Below, piece after piece: positions 15,449-23,632 of a stretch of DNA of 36,200 nt. A program made the position numbers and the translations under genes. The stretch covers positions 1 through 36,200 of the forward strand of contig CAILUI010000394.1 of assembly GCA_903837355.1 (NCBI GenBank). The letters run 5' to 3'. The stretch's first letter is position 1; every line of letters starts with the position of its first letter. The DNA is from an uncultured Victivallales bacterium (GTDB taxonomy: Bacteria; Verrucomicrobiota; Lentisphaeria; Oligosphaerales; JAFGRS01). The notes beneath the pieces were generated by a model. The model had not been told where the DNA came from. It did no database searches and saw nothing but the letters and a program-made list of their open reading frames with translations.

Positions 15449-16525
15449 ATGTCGGCCCTCTGTCTCGACCGCCTCCACGCCGGCGGCCTGATCACCAACT
15501 ACGGCTGCAGCAGCGCCTGCGCACACTGCGTCTACCGCAGCAGCCCGCGCCGTGACCACGCCTACATCACGCCCGCGCAGGCGGATGCCAACATCCGTGC
15601 CGTGCGCCGCCTCGGCTGCCGAACGCTGCATATCGGCGGCGGCGAGCCGTTCCTCGATGTGGCCGCCTTGCTGGAGGTCCTGCGCGTGGCCCAGGCTAAC
15701 CGCGTCGGTATCGAGTACATCGAGACCAACGCCTCCTGGTTCCGCGCTGAGGACCAGACCGTAGACCTGCTCCGGCAGCTCCAGGGCCTGGGCTGTCAGA
15801 CCCTGCTGGTGTCCATCGATCCCTTCCATAATGCGTTCATCCCCTTCCGTAAGGTCAAGGGCCTGATGGCCGCTTGTCAGCGGGCCGGAACCAGCGTCTT
15901 CCCCTGGCGCATGGAGTTCTTCGACGAGATGGACCACTTCGACGACCAGTGCACCCACGATCTCGACGAGTATGAGCGCGCCTATGGCCCGGACTATCTC
16001 GCCTCCCTCGAGCGTCGTTACGGGGTCAACCTCGGCGGTCGGGCCCTGGCCACCTTCTCGGCCTGCCATCCCCAGCAGCCCTTGGCGCGCATCCTCGAAG
16101 AGGGTCGCCGGCCGTGTTCTATCCTGTCCAATGGCAGCCACTTTCATACTGACCTGTACGGCGATTTCATCCCCACGAAGTGTCCCGGACTGGCCGTCGC
16201 CATCGCCGACCTGGGTATGCCGCTTGCCCCGAGCCGCTACCCGAGCCTCGTGCGGCTCTACAGCGGCGGTCCGAGCGCCCTCTATGAGCAGGCCGTCGGC
16301 TTTGGCTTCGTGGCGCGCGCCACCTATACTCTGCCGTGTGAACTGTGCGACCATGTCCGCACTTTTCTGGCGGCCCGCGCACCGACAAGCTTCCCCGATC
16401 TGCGGCCGGCGGGCTTCTATACGGTGGATCGACCCGCCGCCCCGGAGGCGGGCGCGGCAACGCTCCCGGCGAGCCCCGGCGCGGCAGTTGACAGGGCCAG
16501 GGCGGAGGGCATCTTATGCACGTAA
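15449..16525 (+). CDS. Radical SAM protein of unknown function
   Basis: This 358-residue protein has radical-SAM cluster cysteines C20, C24 and C27 (NYGCSSACAHCVY) and the core motif HIGGGEPFLD, followed by the expected barrel strands (YIETNAS, LVSIDPFH). Additional cysteines at about 206, 223, 245, 297 and 300 (CELC) in the C-terminal half could bind an auxiliary Fe-S cluster, as in SPASM/twitch proteins. I cannot assign a substrate. The ATG at 15449 has GCGGAG about 9 bases upstream. It follows nadE by 28 bases and nearly touches the secreted protein behind it, so the three are probably one transcript. The link with NAD synthesis is positional only. Confidence 0.8.
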   Translation: MSALCLDRLHAGGLITNYGCSSACAHCVYRSSPRRDHAYITPAQADANIRAVRRLGCRTLHIGGGEPFLDVAALLEVLRVAQANRVGIEYIETNASWFRAEDQTVDLLRQLQGLGCQTLLVSIDPFHNAFIPFRKVKGLMAACQRAGTSVFPWRMEFFDEMDHFDDQCTHDLDEYERAYGPDYLASLERRYGVNLGGRALATFSACHPQQPLARILEEGRRPCSILSNGSHFHTDLYGDFIPTKCPGLAVAIADLGMPLAPSRYPSLVRLYSGGPSALYEQAVGFGFVARATYTLPCELCDHVRTFLAARAPTSFPDLRPAGFYTVDRPAAPEAGAATLPASPGAAVDRARAEGILCT

Positions 16526-16563
16526 CGACGCTCCACACGGTGCCCCGCGGAGGGATTTCCAGC

Positions 16564-17430
16564 ATGCCGAACGGGTCTCTGATTCTGGCCCTGGTGTTCG
16601 TCGCGATGGCCGCCTTCGGCCAGGCGCCGGCGCCGGCGCCCGAAGCCGTCCGCGTTGCGTCCGAGAAGAAAGCGGACGAGCCGGACCGGATCGAATGGGT
16701 CTACACCCTCACGTGTCCTGCCGACAACGCCGCCCCCTCGCTGCGCGTGACCCTCGGGAACCTGAGCACCAGCGCCAGCGCCGGCATCACCATGGCGGCC
16801 GGCCCTGATGGCTGGGCCACCGGCACGATCACGTTGCGGGTGCAGGCCAGGGACAAAGAGGCGCGTACGGTCACGCTCAGCGTGGAGGTCGGCGCCGCCG
16901 ATAACGCCGCCATGGCGGGTCAGACCGTGCGCCTGCCGCAGGGCCAGGACCTGACGGCCGTGGCGGCGCTGAAGGCACTGCCAGCCGAGGCGCAACTCCG
17001 CCGGGCCATGGTGCTCGGCAACATCGGCGGGTGCATGGTCTCGGCGTACGTCATGCCGGGCCGCAGTGGGGTCCGCAACCCCATGGATACCACGCCCCCG
17101 CCCGGCGATCCGGCGCTACAGACTGCCGAGGTCTTCCGCTCCTGGGTGCGCGGTGTCAAGAACGGTGACCTGGGCCCCTTTGGCGCCGTCGTTCCCCCCA
17201 ACGAGTGGAACGGCATGGATACGGCACAGCGCACCCGGCGGCTGCAGGAGTACCAGCAGGCTTTCAAAACCGTCCTCGGCGATGACTACCGTCCCGAGGA
17301 GTTCAAGATCGAGTATACGAGCGGTTCCAGCGCCAGTTCCGGTAAGCTGAAGATACGCTACGGCGACAAGGAACTTCCTGAGCTCAACGTCCGTTACTTC
17401 GGCGGCAAGTGGGTGCTCTCGGAGCCTTGA
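16564..17430 (+). CDS. Secreted protein of unknown function
   Basis: This 288-residue protein has a Sec signal peptide (MPNGSLILALVFVAMAAFGQ) followed by an APAPAP linker. A beta-rich middle (about residues 35-125) has alternating Thr/Val strands. The C-terminal ~130 residues, with EVFRSWVRGVKNGDL and LNVRYFGGKWVLSEP, resemble a small alpha+beta fold seen in uncharacterised exported proteins. No enzyme motif is visible. The ATG at 16564 has GGAGGG about 9 bases before it and gives the best signal peptide. An ATG at 16516 also has a GGAGGG, overlaps the radical SAM gene by 10 bases and would add 16 residues; this cannot be excluded. Confidence 0.65.
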   Translation: MPNGSLILALVFVAMAAFGQAPAPAPEAVRVASEKKADEPDRIEWVYTLTCPADNAAPSLRVTLGNLSTSASAGITMAAGPDGWATGTITLRVQARDKEARTVTLSVEVGAADNAAMAGQTVRLPQGQDLTAVAALKALPAEAQLRRAMVLGNIGGCMVSAYVMPGRSGVRNPMDTTPPPGDPALQTAEVFRSWVRGVKNGDLGPFGAVVPPNEWNGMDTAQRTRRLQEYQQAFKTVLGDDYRPEEFKIEYTSGSSASSGKLKIRYGDKELPELNVRYFGGKWVLSEP

Positions 17431-17485
17431 CGGCGCTGACAGCCTTGGGCGGCAGCCGGCCGGATCGCGGCGGAGGGTCCGACCC

Positions 17486-18133
17486 GTGTTCATGTTTCTG
17501 TTCCGCCGTAACCTCGCCTTGCGCCAGCAACTGACCCTCTATGTCGAGAAGGCGAGGGCGGTCGCGGAGACCTTCCGCGACGGCCTGCGCCACTACCGCG
17601 AGCAGGGCCTGGGCGACCTCGAGCAGTTTGCGCGCGTCTCTCACCGCGATGAGTCGGAGTGCGACCGCGTCCGCCGTGAGGTCGAACGTGACCTGTTCGC
17701 CAAGTCGCTGCTCCCGGAATCCCGCGAGGACGTCATGGCCCTGCTTGAGCACATGGACCTGGTGGTCAACCAGCTCGAGGATGTCCTGCGCCAGATCACT
17801 TTGCAGCGTATTGAATTACCTGATCCATTCCGGGATGACTACGCCGCGCTCGGGGAAGGCTGTTACGAGGCTGCGGTGGCCCTGCTTGCGCAGGCCACGT
17901 GCGCGCTCGCCAGCGACCCGCGCACGCGCGACCTCGGCGACGTGGTCAAGGCCTGCGAGAGCCGCGTGGACCAGGTGGAGCAGCAGCTCGTCGCCGCCCT
18001 CTTCGCCAGTGACCTGGACCTCGCTCACAAGCTCCACTTCCGAGACTTGGTGACCATGACCGCCGCCAGCAGCGACCTGGCCGAAGACGCCGCCAATCTG
18101 CTCACTGTGTTCGCCCTGAAGCGGGACGCCTGA
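17486..18133 (+). CDS. DUF47/PhoU-like phosphate transport regulator
   Basis: This 215-residue all-helical protein belongs to the DUF47 family (PhoU-related, TIGR00153). Features are the start FMFLFRRN, then HRDESECDRVRREVERDLF, SREDVMALLEHMDLVVNQLEDVL and DLVTMTAASSDLAEDAANLL. Acidic E/DxxxD positions in these helices are the expected metal-cluster ligands. Such proteins are almost always encoded next to a PiT transporter and are thought to modulate it. Here pit follows by 18 bases. The GTG at 17486 has GGAGGG about 8 bases upstream and is preferred over the ATG at 17492. Confidence 0.92.
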   Translation: MFMFLFRRNLALRQQLTLYVEKARAVAETFRDGLRHYREQGLGDLEQFARVSHRDESECDRVRREVERDLFAKSLLPESREDVMALLEHMDLVVNQLEDVLRQITLQRIELPDPFRDDYAALGEGCYEAAVALLAQATCALASDPRTRDLGDVVKACESRVDQVEQQLVAALFASDLDLAHKLHFRDLVTMTAASSDLAEDAANLLTVFALKRDA

Positions 18134-18151
18134 GACGCCCCGGAGCCATCC

Positions 18152-19078
18152 ATGCTGACGCTGCTGGCAGGCACATTCCTGGGTGGAAGCATGGGGGCCA
18201 ATGACGCCGCCAACTGCTTCGGCACTGCGGTCAGTTCACGGCTGCTCTCCTGGCGGCTGGCGGCCGTTCTGGCGGCCGTGTTCGTGGTCCTCGGCGCCGT
18301 GATGCAGGGCGCGGCCGGCCTGGCGACGCTCCAAGGCCTGACGCGGCAGAGCCCCGCTGCCGCCGGTCTCGCGGCTCTGGCGGCGGGCCTGACCGTCGCC
18401 GGCATGACGGCGCTGCGCCTGCCGGTGAGCACCAGCCAGGCCGTGGTTGGGGCCCTGGTCGGCGGCAGCGTGCTGGTGGGCGGGGTCAACACCGGCCAAC
18501 TCGGCAAGATCGTCGCTTGCTGGGTGGGGACGCCGCTGGGCGCCATGCTCATCGCCTTCGTCCTCTACTACACGTTGCGTCTGCCGCTCCGCTGGTGCCG
18601 CCCCAGCATGTTCGTCCTGGACCCCATCCTGCGCGTCGCCCTCATGGCCTGCGGCTGCTACGGCGCTCACGCCCTCGGCGCCAACAACGTCGCCAACGTC
18701 GCCTCTTTCCTGGTTGCAGGCGGGCAGATGACCGCCCCGACCGCCGTCGCGCTGGGGGCTGTCTCGATCGCGGTCGGCATGCTGCTGTTCAGCCGCGGCG
18801 TGATGCTGACCGTGGGCCGTGGGATCACCCCGCTGGACGGCTTCTCCGCCCTGGTGGTGGTGCTGGCCCAGGGCCTCACGCTGCATCTCTACGCCCTGCT
18901 CGGAGTTCCGGTGAGCACGTCGCAGGCCATTGTTGGGGCCGTTCTCGGGATGGGCCTGGTCAAGGGCGTCCAGATCCTCAATCACCGGGTTCTGACCCGC
19001 GTGCTCTGCGGGTGGCTGGCAACGCCCTTCGTGGCCGCGGCCTTGGCTGCTGGCCTCACCCTCATCGCCGCGCGCTGA
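18152..19078 (+). CDS. pit: PiT-family inorganic phosphate transporter
   Basis: This 308-residue inner-membrane protein has about nine to ten hydrophobic helices. The PiT inverted duplication is clear: GANDAANCFGTAVSS in the first half and GANNVANVASF in the second, each followed by VSTSQAVVGA and VSTSQAIVGA. It takes up phosphate (as metal-phosphate) driven by H+ or Na+. The protein is short for the family and lacks the large central cytoplasmic loop. The DUF47 partner immediately upstream supports the assignment. Its stop directly abuts the stop of the convergent glycosyltransferase. Confidence 0.94.
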   Translation: MLTLLAGTFLGGSMGANDAANCFGTAVSSRLLSWRLAAVLAAVFVVLGAVMQGAAGLATLQGLTRQSPAAAGLAALAAGLTVAGMTALRLPVSTSQAVVGALVGGSVLVGGVNTGQLGKIVACWVGTPLGAMLIAFVLYYTLRLPLRWCRPSMFVLDPILRVALMACGCYGAHALGANNVANVASFLVAGGQMTAPTAVALGAVSIAVGMLLFSRGVMLTVGRGITPLDGFSALVVVLAQGLTLHLYALLGVPVSTSQAIVGAVLGMGLVKGVQILNHRVLTRVLCGWLATPFVAAALAAGLTLIAAR

Positions 19079-20014
19079 CTAGGGCTCGAAGCCCCACTTG
19101 GGCCGGCAAAGGAGCAGGTGCCAGAGCCACAAGCGCCCGCAGACTGCCAACTTGTCGCGGGACCGCGCTCGCCCCAGACTCAGCACCACCGCCAGCGCAT
19201 ACAGCAACAGCGCTACCGTCAAGCGGAACCACAGCCCGGCAAACAGCAGCGCCAGGACCACCGGCCCGCCGTGCTTCCGGAAGTAGCGGTACCGTGAGCT
19301 GTAGAATTGCACCCGGGCGCGCGTCGGCCGCCGGTTGGCGCTCTCGCCCTGCATGTGCATCACCTCCGCCCCCGGTACCAGCAGCACGTGCTGACCGGCA
19401 GCCCGGATACGCTTGCACCAGTCCGTCTCCTCCATGAAGAAGAAGAACCGCTCGTCCAGGAAACCGACGCATGCCCGCGCCCGCGCCAGGTGGAGCGCCA
19501 TGCACGGGCCGACGATGCAGGGCACCGGCTGGGTGCGCTCACCCAGCCGTGGCATCAGGTAGCGCGGCAGACTGCGGTTGGTCAACTCCCAGAACAACCG
19601 CGGTTCCGGTACCGCGGCCGGTTGCAGCGAGCCGTCCGGACGGAGCAGCTTCGGACAGGCAAGCACCGCCTTGGGGTCGGCCTCCAGCGCCGCCTCGAGC
19701 AACGCCAGCGCGTCGTTGCGGAACTCGATGTCCGTATTCAGAATGAAGGCGAAACGCTCCTCCCGCACCCGCGCCAGTCCCGCATTGGCGGCTTTCGCGA
19801 AACCGAGGTTCGTGGGGAGCGCGACGATCTCGGCGTCGGGGAGGTCGCGGGCGATGATCGCCAGCGAGTCGTCGCCGGAGCCGTTGTCCACTACGATCAG
19901 GCGCAGGCGCTCCGGTTGGGCGCTGCTGGCACGGGCACTGCGCGCGGCGCTAACCGTCAGCGCTCCAGTGCGCCAGTTGATGAAGATCAGGGCGATGCGC
20001 TCGCGGTCCGGCAT
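19079..20014 (-). CDS. GT2 family glycosyltransferase
   Basis: This 311-residue protein is a GT-A, family 2 (rhamnosyltransferase/WcaA-like) enzyme. It shows ALIFINWRTG, IVVDNGSGDDS, the block LPTNLGFAKAANAGL, and the metal/nucleotide-binding NTDIEF with D95. It also shows FFFFMEETDWCKR, which carries the acidic catalytic region. The C-terminus has one or two hydrophobic helices (about residues 250-285) that would anchor it to the inner membrane. It should add a sugar to a lipid-linked or surface glycan; donor and acceptor are unknown. It starts 4 bases after the PHP-domain gene ends, so they form an operon. Confidence 0.9.
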   Translation of the reverse strand: MPDRERIALIFINWRTGALTVSAARSARASSAQPERLRLIVVDNGSGDDSLAIIARDLPDAEIVALPTNLGFAKAANAGLARVREERFAFILNTDIEFRNDALALLEAALEADPKAVLACPKLLRPDGSLQPAAVPEPRLFWELTNRSLPRYLMPRLGERTQPVPCIVGPCMALHLARARACVGFLDERFFFFMEETDWCKRIRAAGQHVLLVPGAEVMHMQGESANRRPTRARVQFYSSRYRYFRKHGGPVVLALLFAGLWFRLTVALLLYALAVVLSLGRARSRDKLAVCGRLWLWHLLLCRPKWGFEP

Positions 20015-20018
20015 GGGT

Positions 20019-20825
20019 TCACGGAGCCTTGCTGGCAGGGGCTCGGGCCACGGGGTTCAGAACCACCTCGAGCCCATAGCGCTGGGCGATCGCGGCGGTC
20101 TCCAACAACCCGGTGGCGACGTCTTCGGGCTCGTGCGCGTCCGAACTGAGGACGGCCTTGACGCCATACGTCGCCGCCATTTCCCAGAACGGCAACCAGG
20201 GGTACTTATAACGCTGGCCATCGGCGCTTTCCACCATCGGCTTACGCAAGCCGTAGCCATTGATCTCCAAAGGCATATGCAGATCCGCAGCAGCCATTAG
20301 CAGGGCCTTCGAGCAGGCCTTTGCCTCGGCGTCCCAGAGTCTGTAGCAGACACCGAACAGATCCGGGTGCGCGATGAAGGCGAAGAGCCCGCTCTGCATG
20401 CCGGCGATGAGGTAATCCACGTAGTCGCGCAGCATGGGCCCATCCATGGGTGTGCCGTACAACGCCGTCCACTCCCCCCGATGCGGGTACCAATGGGCGC
20501 CGCCCACCAGGTAGTCCATGGCGTGAGTGCCCAGGAACAGGTCCCGGTAGACCCCGGCATACTCCGGGATGTACTCGCACTCCAGGCCAAGCAGAATCGA
20601 CAGGCCGGGGAAGTCCTGGCGCGCCGTCGCGACCGCCTGGCAGTAGCCTTCGAGCTCGTTCATCGCCATACGGACCGACGGCCAGCGGCCATCCGGCAGC
20701 GGGGCGTGGTCCGAGAATCCCAGGGTCAGCAGGCCCTGGCTGAGCGCCGCGCGGCAGTAGTCGTCAGCATCCCCCTGCGCGTGCTTGCAGCGGTAGGTAT
20801 GTGTATGGCAGTTGGTGGTGATCAT
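20019..20825 (-). CDS. PHP-domain phosphatase (histidinol-phosphatase-like)
   Basis: This 268-residue enzyme has a complete PHP metal site: HTHTYRCKH (H7, H9, H15), GFSDHAP, GLECEYIP, FIAHPDL and SSDAHEPED. These motifs and the length match the HisJ/HisK histidinol-phosphate phosphatase family, which hydrolyses a phosphate ester using a trinuclear metal centre. No other histidine-biosynthesis gene is nearby. Its partner here is a glycosyltransferase, so another phosphorylated substrate is possible. The ATG at 20825 has a GCAGGA-type ribosome-binding site. The 114-bp gap upstream separates it from the toroid protein gene on the same strand. Confidence 0.87.
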   Translation of the reverse strand: MITTNCHTHTYRCKHAQGDADDYCRAALSQGLLTLGFSDHAPLPDGRWPSVRMAMNELEGYCQAVATARQDFPGLSILLGLECEYIPEYAGVYRDLFLGTHAMDYLVGGAHWYPHRGEWTALYGTPMDGPMLRDYVDYLIAGMQSGLFAFIAHPDLFGVCYRLWDAEAKACSKALLMAAADLHMPLEINGYGLRKPMVESADGQRYKYPWLPFWEMAATYGVKAVLSSDAHEPEDVATGLLETAAIAQRYGLEVVLNPVARAPASKAP

Positions 20826-20939
20826 GGGTCCTGCGTCAGCGCTGTGGGTCGGGCTACTGCCGCCTCCGCGGAGTCCGCAGGCAGCGCGCCGGTAATGTAG
20901 TGCCTGCCGCGCCCGAGGCCATTGGGAGCCGCCGCTGGT

Positions 20940-22607
20940 TCAGGCCTCGGCGAGGATGCCGTGGTACCGGCCCAGCCAGTAGGGCAGCAGCCAGAAGGTG
21001 CCGCACTCTTCGCTCAGGCCGCTGCCGCCATCGAGGCGGTACGGATTCCCGTTCCAGATGTGCAGCGGGCGTTCGCGCCAGGGCAACGGGCGCACCCCTT
21101 GCGGCGCGTCGAAGCGGTCGGTCGCGGGGGCGGTGACGAGGTCACGACGGCGGCTGTTGACCATCGGCCAGTTGACGAGGTCCAGCGGGATCTCCTGGAG
21201 GGCTTGGACGGCCGCCTCCGCGGCGCACGGCCGACCGCTCAGAGCCCCGTAGATCAGGTTCCAGAGCGGGCAGTCCTCCGCGCGCTCGATCTGCCAACTG
21301 CGCTCCAGGCTGGCCAAGTACAGGGCGCGCAGGGCGGGATCCTGCTCGTAGCGCAACAGGTTGTAGTAGGCGAGGAAGGCGAGTTCGTCATCCGAATGGT
21401 TGTCCTCCGCGCCCGCGAAGTCGCCGGGAAGGGCCTTCTGCCGCAGGGTGTTGAGGGCATAGTGCTGGTCCAGGGCCAGGGTTCGGTAGGTCGCCTCGTA
21501 GGCCGCTTCGCCCGTCAGTTGCGCCGCGGTCTTGAGGTACGACAGCACCTCGAGCGAGTTCAGCCCGCGCTCGGCGCGCCAGGCTGGGTCCGCATTCAGG
21601 CGTTCCGGCGCCCACATGCCCCAGCGCGTGGGTTGGCCATCGAGGTCGGGAAGGGTAAAGCCGTTCTGTACGATGCGATCCGTGACCCGGCGGACGGTGG
21701 CGCAGATCAGCTCCTTCTCGGCGGCATCGGCCACCAGGTCGCAGTAGATGCCCCAGGCGAAGTAGTGCCCGTCGATCTCGTCGGACGAGGTGTCGCCCTT
21801 CCATTCCCACTCGCCATCGGCGCTGCGGTGCCACTCGCCGCCCCGCGCTTGCCCGAACTCCGGCTCGGAACGGTGCGCCAAGGCCCGTGCCGGCAGGCCG
21901 GGGATCCCCGTCTGCCGCTCCAACTCCAGGAGCGCCAGCATGGCCGTGCGCGCCTTGCCGCGGGCCTCGTCCGCGCCGGTGACGGCGAAACGGAACGACT
22001 CGGCGGCGACATACATCGCGGTCCACAGGCCGTCGTTGTCGTCGGTGCACTGACGGCTCTGCGTCAGGTCACCGGGCTGTCGAAGTTGACAGCCGGTGAC
22101 GTAGTTGAAGCGTTTGTGACGGGCGTCCGTAAGCTGCTCATAATGATCCGCTTTAGACGCCAGTGTCAAGGTCCGAAAGTGGAGGCGAGTGCAGGCGGAT
22201 GCGGTGTGAACCAGGATCGCGCCGTCGGGGCTGCACTCGAGTGCGTGGACGTCGTCGTCCGCCAGCCAGCGGCGACCGGCGTACAGCTCGATGCGGCCGT
22301 GCTGACAGCAGCAGACCCCGTGCCGGCTGCCTACCCACAGTTCGCCGGCGGCGGCAAGGGCCAGGCAGGTCAGATCGGCCACCGGCAGGCCGCCCGGACC
22401 CGCTACCAGGGCATCCTCGGTGCCGTCCGGGGCCCGGAGCACGACCCGATCCAGGTGCAGGATGTACTCCTGTCCCGCCGCGTCACGCACCCGCGTCACG
22501 GCGAGTGGCCTGGCTGCCGGCACCGCCGGCAGGATCTCGCGACAGGGCTGCGCGTGGGGGCCGACGTAGAGGGTGTTTGCTGTCGTCACGCACCGTCTGG
22601 CGTTCAT
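20940..22607 (-). CDS. Uncharacterised propeller-like plus alpha/alpha-toroid protein
   Basis: This 555-residue protein has no signal peptide. Residues 1-165 contain short beta-strand repeats (LHLDRVVLRAP, LAAAGELWVGSRHGV, VHALECSPDGAILVHT) like blades of a two-component-regulator or beta-propeller domain. Residues ~170-555 look like a six-hairpin (alpha/alpha) toroid as found in many glycosidases: DNDGLWTAMYVAAESFRF, SDEIDGHYFAWGIYCDLV, RWGMWAPERLN, ERGLNSLEVLSYLK, NHSDDELAFLAYY and WNGNPYRLDGG. I have seen similar sequences annotated only as hypothetical in planctomycete-type genomes. Acidic residues in DNDG and SDE are candidate catalytic groups; activity is inference. The ATG at 22607 has AGGTGA upstream. 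Confidence 0.7.
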   Translation of the reverse strand: MNARRCVTTANTLYVGPHAQPCREILPAVPAARPLAVTRVRDAAGQEYILHLDRVVLRAPDGTEDALVAGPGGLPVADLTCLALAAAGELWVGSRHGVCCCQHGRIELYAGRRWLADDDVHALECSPDGAILVHTASACTRLHFRTLTLASKADHYEQLTDARHKRFNYVTGCQLRQPGDLTQSRQCTDDNDGLWTAMYVAAESFRFAVTGADEARGKARTAMLALLELERQTGIPGLPARALAHRSEPEFGQARGGEWHRSADGEWEWKGDTSSDEIDGHYFAWGIYCDLVADAAEKELICATVRRVTDRIVQNGFTLPDLDGQPTRWGMWAPERLNADPAWRAERGLNSLEVLSYLKTAAQLTGEAAYEATYRTLALDQHYALNTLRQKALPGDFAGAEDNHSDDELAFLAYYNLLRYEQDPALRALYLASLERSWQIERAEDCPLWNLIYGALSGRPCAAEAAVQALQEIPLDLVNWPMVNSRRRDLVTAPATDRFDAPQGVRPLPWRERPLHIWNGNPYRLDGGSGLSEECGTFWLLPYWLGRYHGILAEA

Positions 22608-22703
22608 GCCGTCACCTGCTGAAATGGGCAGCGCACCGGCGGAGCAGACGGCCTAAGCCGCCAGACGCCGATGCGCTGTGTTCGCCAACCGCAAGGACCA
22701 GGA

Positions 22704-23300
22704 TCAGCGGGCGTAGTACTCAACGACGCGCATGATCTGGACGTTGCAGTGGATTTCTTCCACCAACGGCTCGCGGGCTACCGTGACGCGGCAGCCTTCG
22801 CGGTCGATCTCAAGGTAGGGCGGCGGCACGATGTCGGTCGACTTCGAGATGCTGGCGATCGCCGGCGACTTCTGGCTGTTGATGCTCAGCACCTGACCGG
22901 CCTTGACGCGGAAGCTGGGGCGGTCGACGATCTTGCCATCCACCAGCACGTGCCGGTGGGTCACGGCTTGCCGGGCCGCAAAGACGGTCGGGGCAAGGCC
23001 GCTGCGCCAGACCACGCTGCACAGACGCATCTCGATGTCCTGCAACAGCTTATCACCCGTTGCACCGACCGCCTTCTTGGCGCGCAGGTAGACGAACCGC
23101 AGGCTGCGTTCGGTGAGTCCGTAGAAGGCCTTCAGCTTCTGCTTCTCCATCAGCAGTTCGCCGTAGGTCGAGAGCTTGCTGCGGCGCTTGCCGCCATGCG
23201 GGCCCGCCGCGAAGGGGCGCTTGACGCTGGGGCACTTGGGGCTGCCCCACACGCAACTGCCCAAGCGACGGCAGAGCTTGTGCTTCGGTCCGGTTCTCAT
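22704..23300 (-). CDS. rpsD: 30S ribosomal protein S4
   Basis: This 198-residue protein has the S4 features. The N-terminal block ends FAAGPHGGKRRSKLSTYGE, followed by EKQKLKAFYGL. The RNA-binding S4 domain spans RLCSVVWRSGLAP to HVLVDGKIVDRPSFRVKAGQ, and the protein ends VEYYAR. It initiates 30S assembly on 16S rRNA. It stands alone, not in the usual rpsM-rpsK-rpoA cluster. The N-terminus carries cysteines at 10, 16 and 23 (KLC ... SC ... KC), part of the zinc-binding pattern of C+ S4 proteins but in a short, C- like frame. A 5' leader of unknown length (within 23301-23500) could hold the usual S4 autoregulatory structure; none was resolved. Confidence 0.95.
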   Translation of the reverse strand: MRTGPKHKLCRRLGSCVWGSPKCPSVKRPFAAGPHGGKRRSKLSTYGELLMEKQKLKAFYGLTERSLRFVYLRAKKAVGATGDKLLQDIEMRLCSVVWRSGLAPTVFAARQAVTHRHVLVDGKIVDRPSFRVKAGQVLSINSQKSPAIASISKSTDIVPPPYLEIDREGCRVTVAREPLVEEIHCNVQIMRVVEYYAR

Positions 23301-23632
23301 GCCTGCGATCCCTTTCCTGGGAACGTCTGCCCGGTCACTGGCGCTGGCGTGCCCTGATGTTTGAACCTACGTCCGCAGTCCACCCGGATAGCAGACTCAC
23401 GGCGGCAACGTGCCAGGCACGGCCGCCGGAGGGCACTTCTTGAAAGACCGGACAGCAAACCCGGTACTGTAGCGCACCTCGGGGCAGAGGCAAGCCGGGC
23501 TCTCTTGAACCCCTCCGCCGCTGCGGTACACTAAGCTTGCCGACGGGCTCGCAGGCACGGCAGGAAGAGGATGAGCACGTGAGACGGCTCGCGCGGTGCC
23601 GGCTGGAGCACGGCCGAAGCGAGGAGACTGCC
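23301..23632. other. Divergent intergenic region between rpsD and the GNAT gene
   Basis: This 332-bp region holds the rpsD leader and promoter (leftward) and the acetyltransferase promoter (rightward, 23505-23532). AGGAAAGGG just before the rpsD start is its ribosome-binding site. I see no open frame with protein-like composition, no tRNA and no strong repeat. Confidence 0.6.
23505..23532 (+). promoter_or_regulatory. Sigma-70 type promoter for the GNAT gene
   Basis: TTGAAC (23505-23510), 16 bases and TACACT (23527-23532) match consensus well in a GC-rich background. The predicted start near 23539 gives a leader of about 95 bases before the ATG at 23633. Confidence 0.5.

Noticed and set aside
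20877..20907. GCAGGCA/TGCCTGC hairpin downstream of the toroid gene as a terminator
   Set aside because: It has only 7 bp with a 17-base loop and no T-run; too weak to call.
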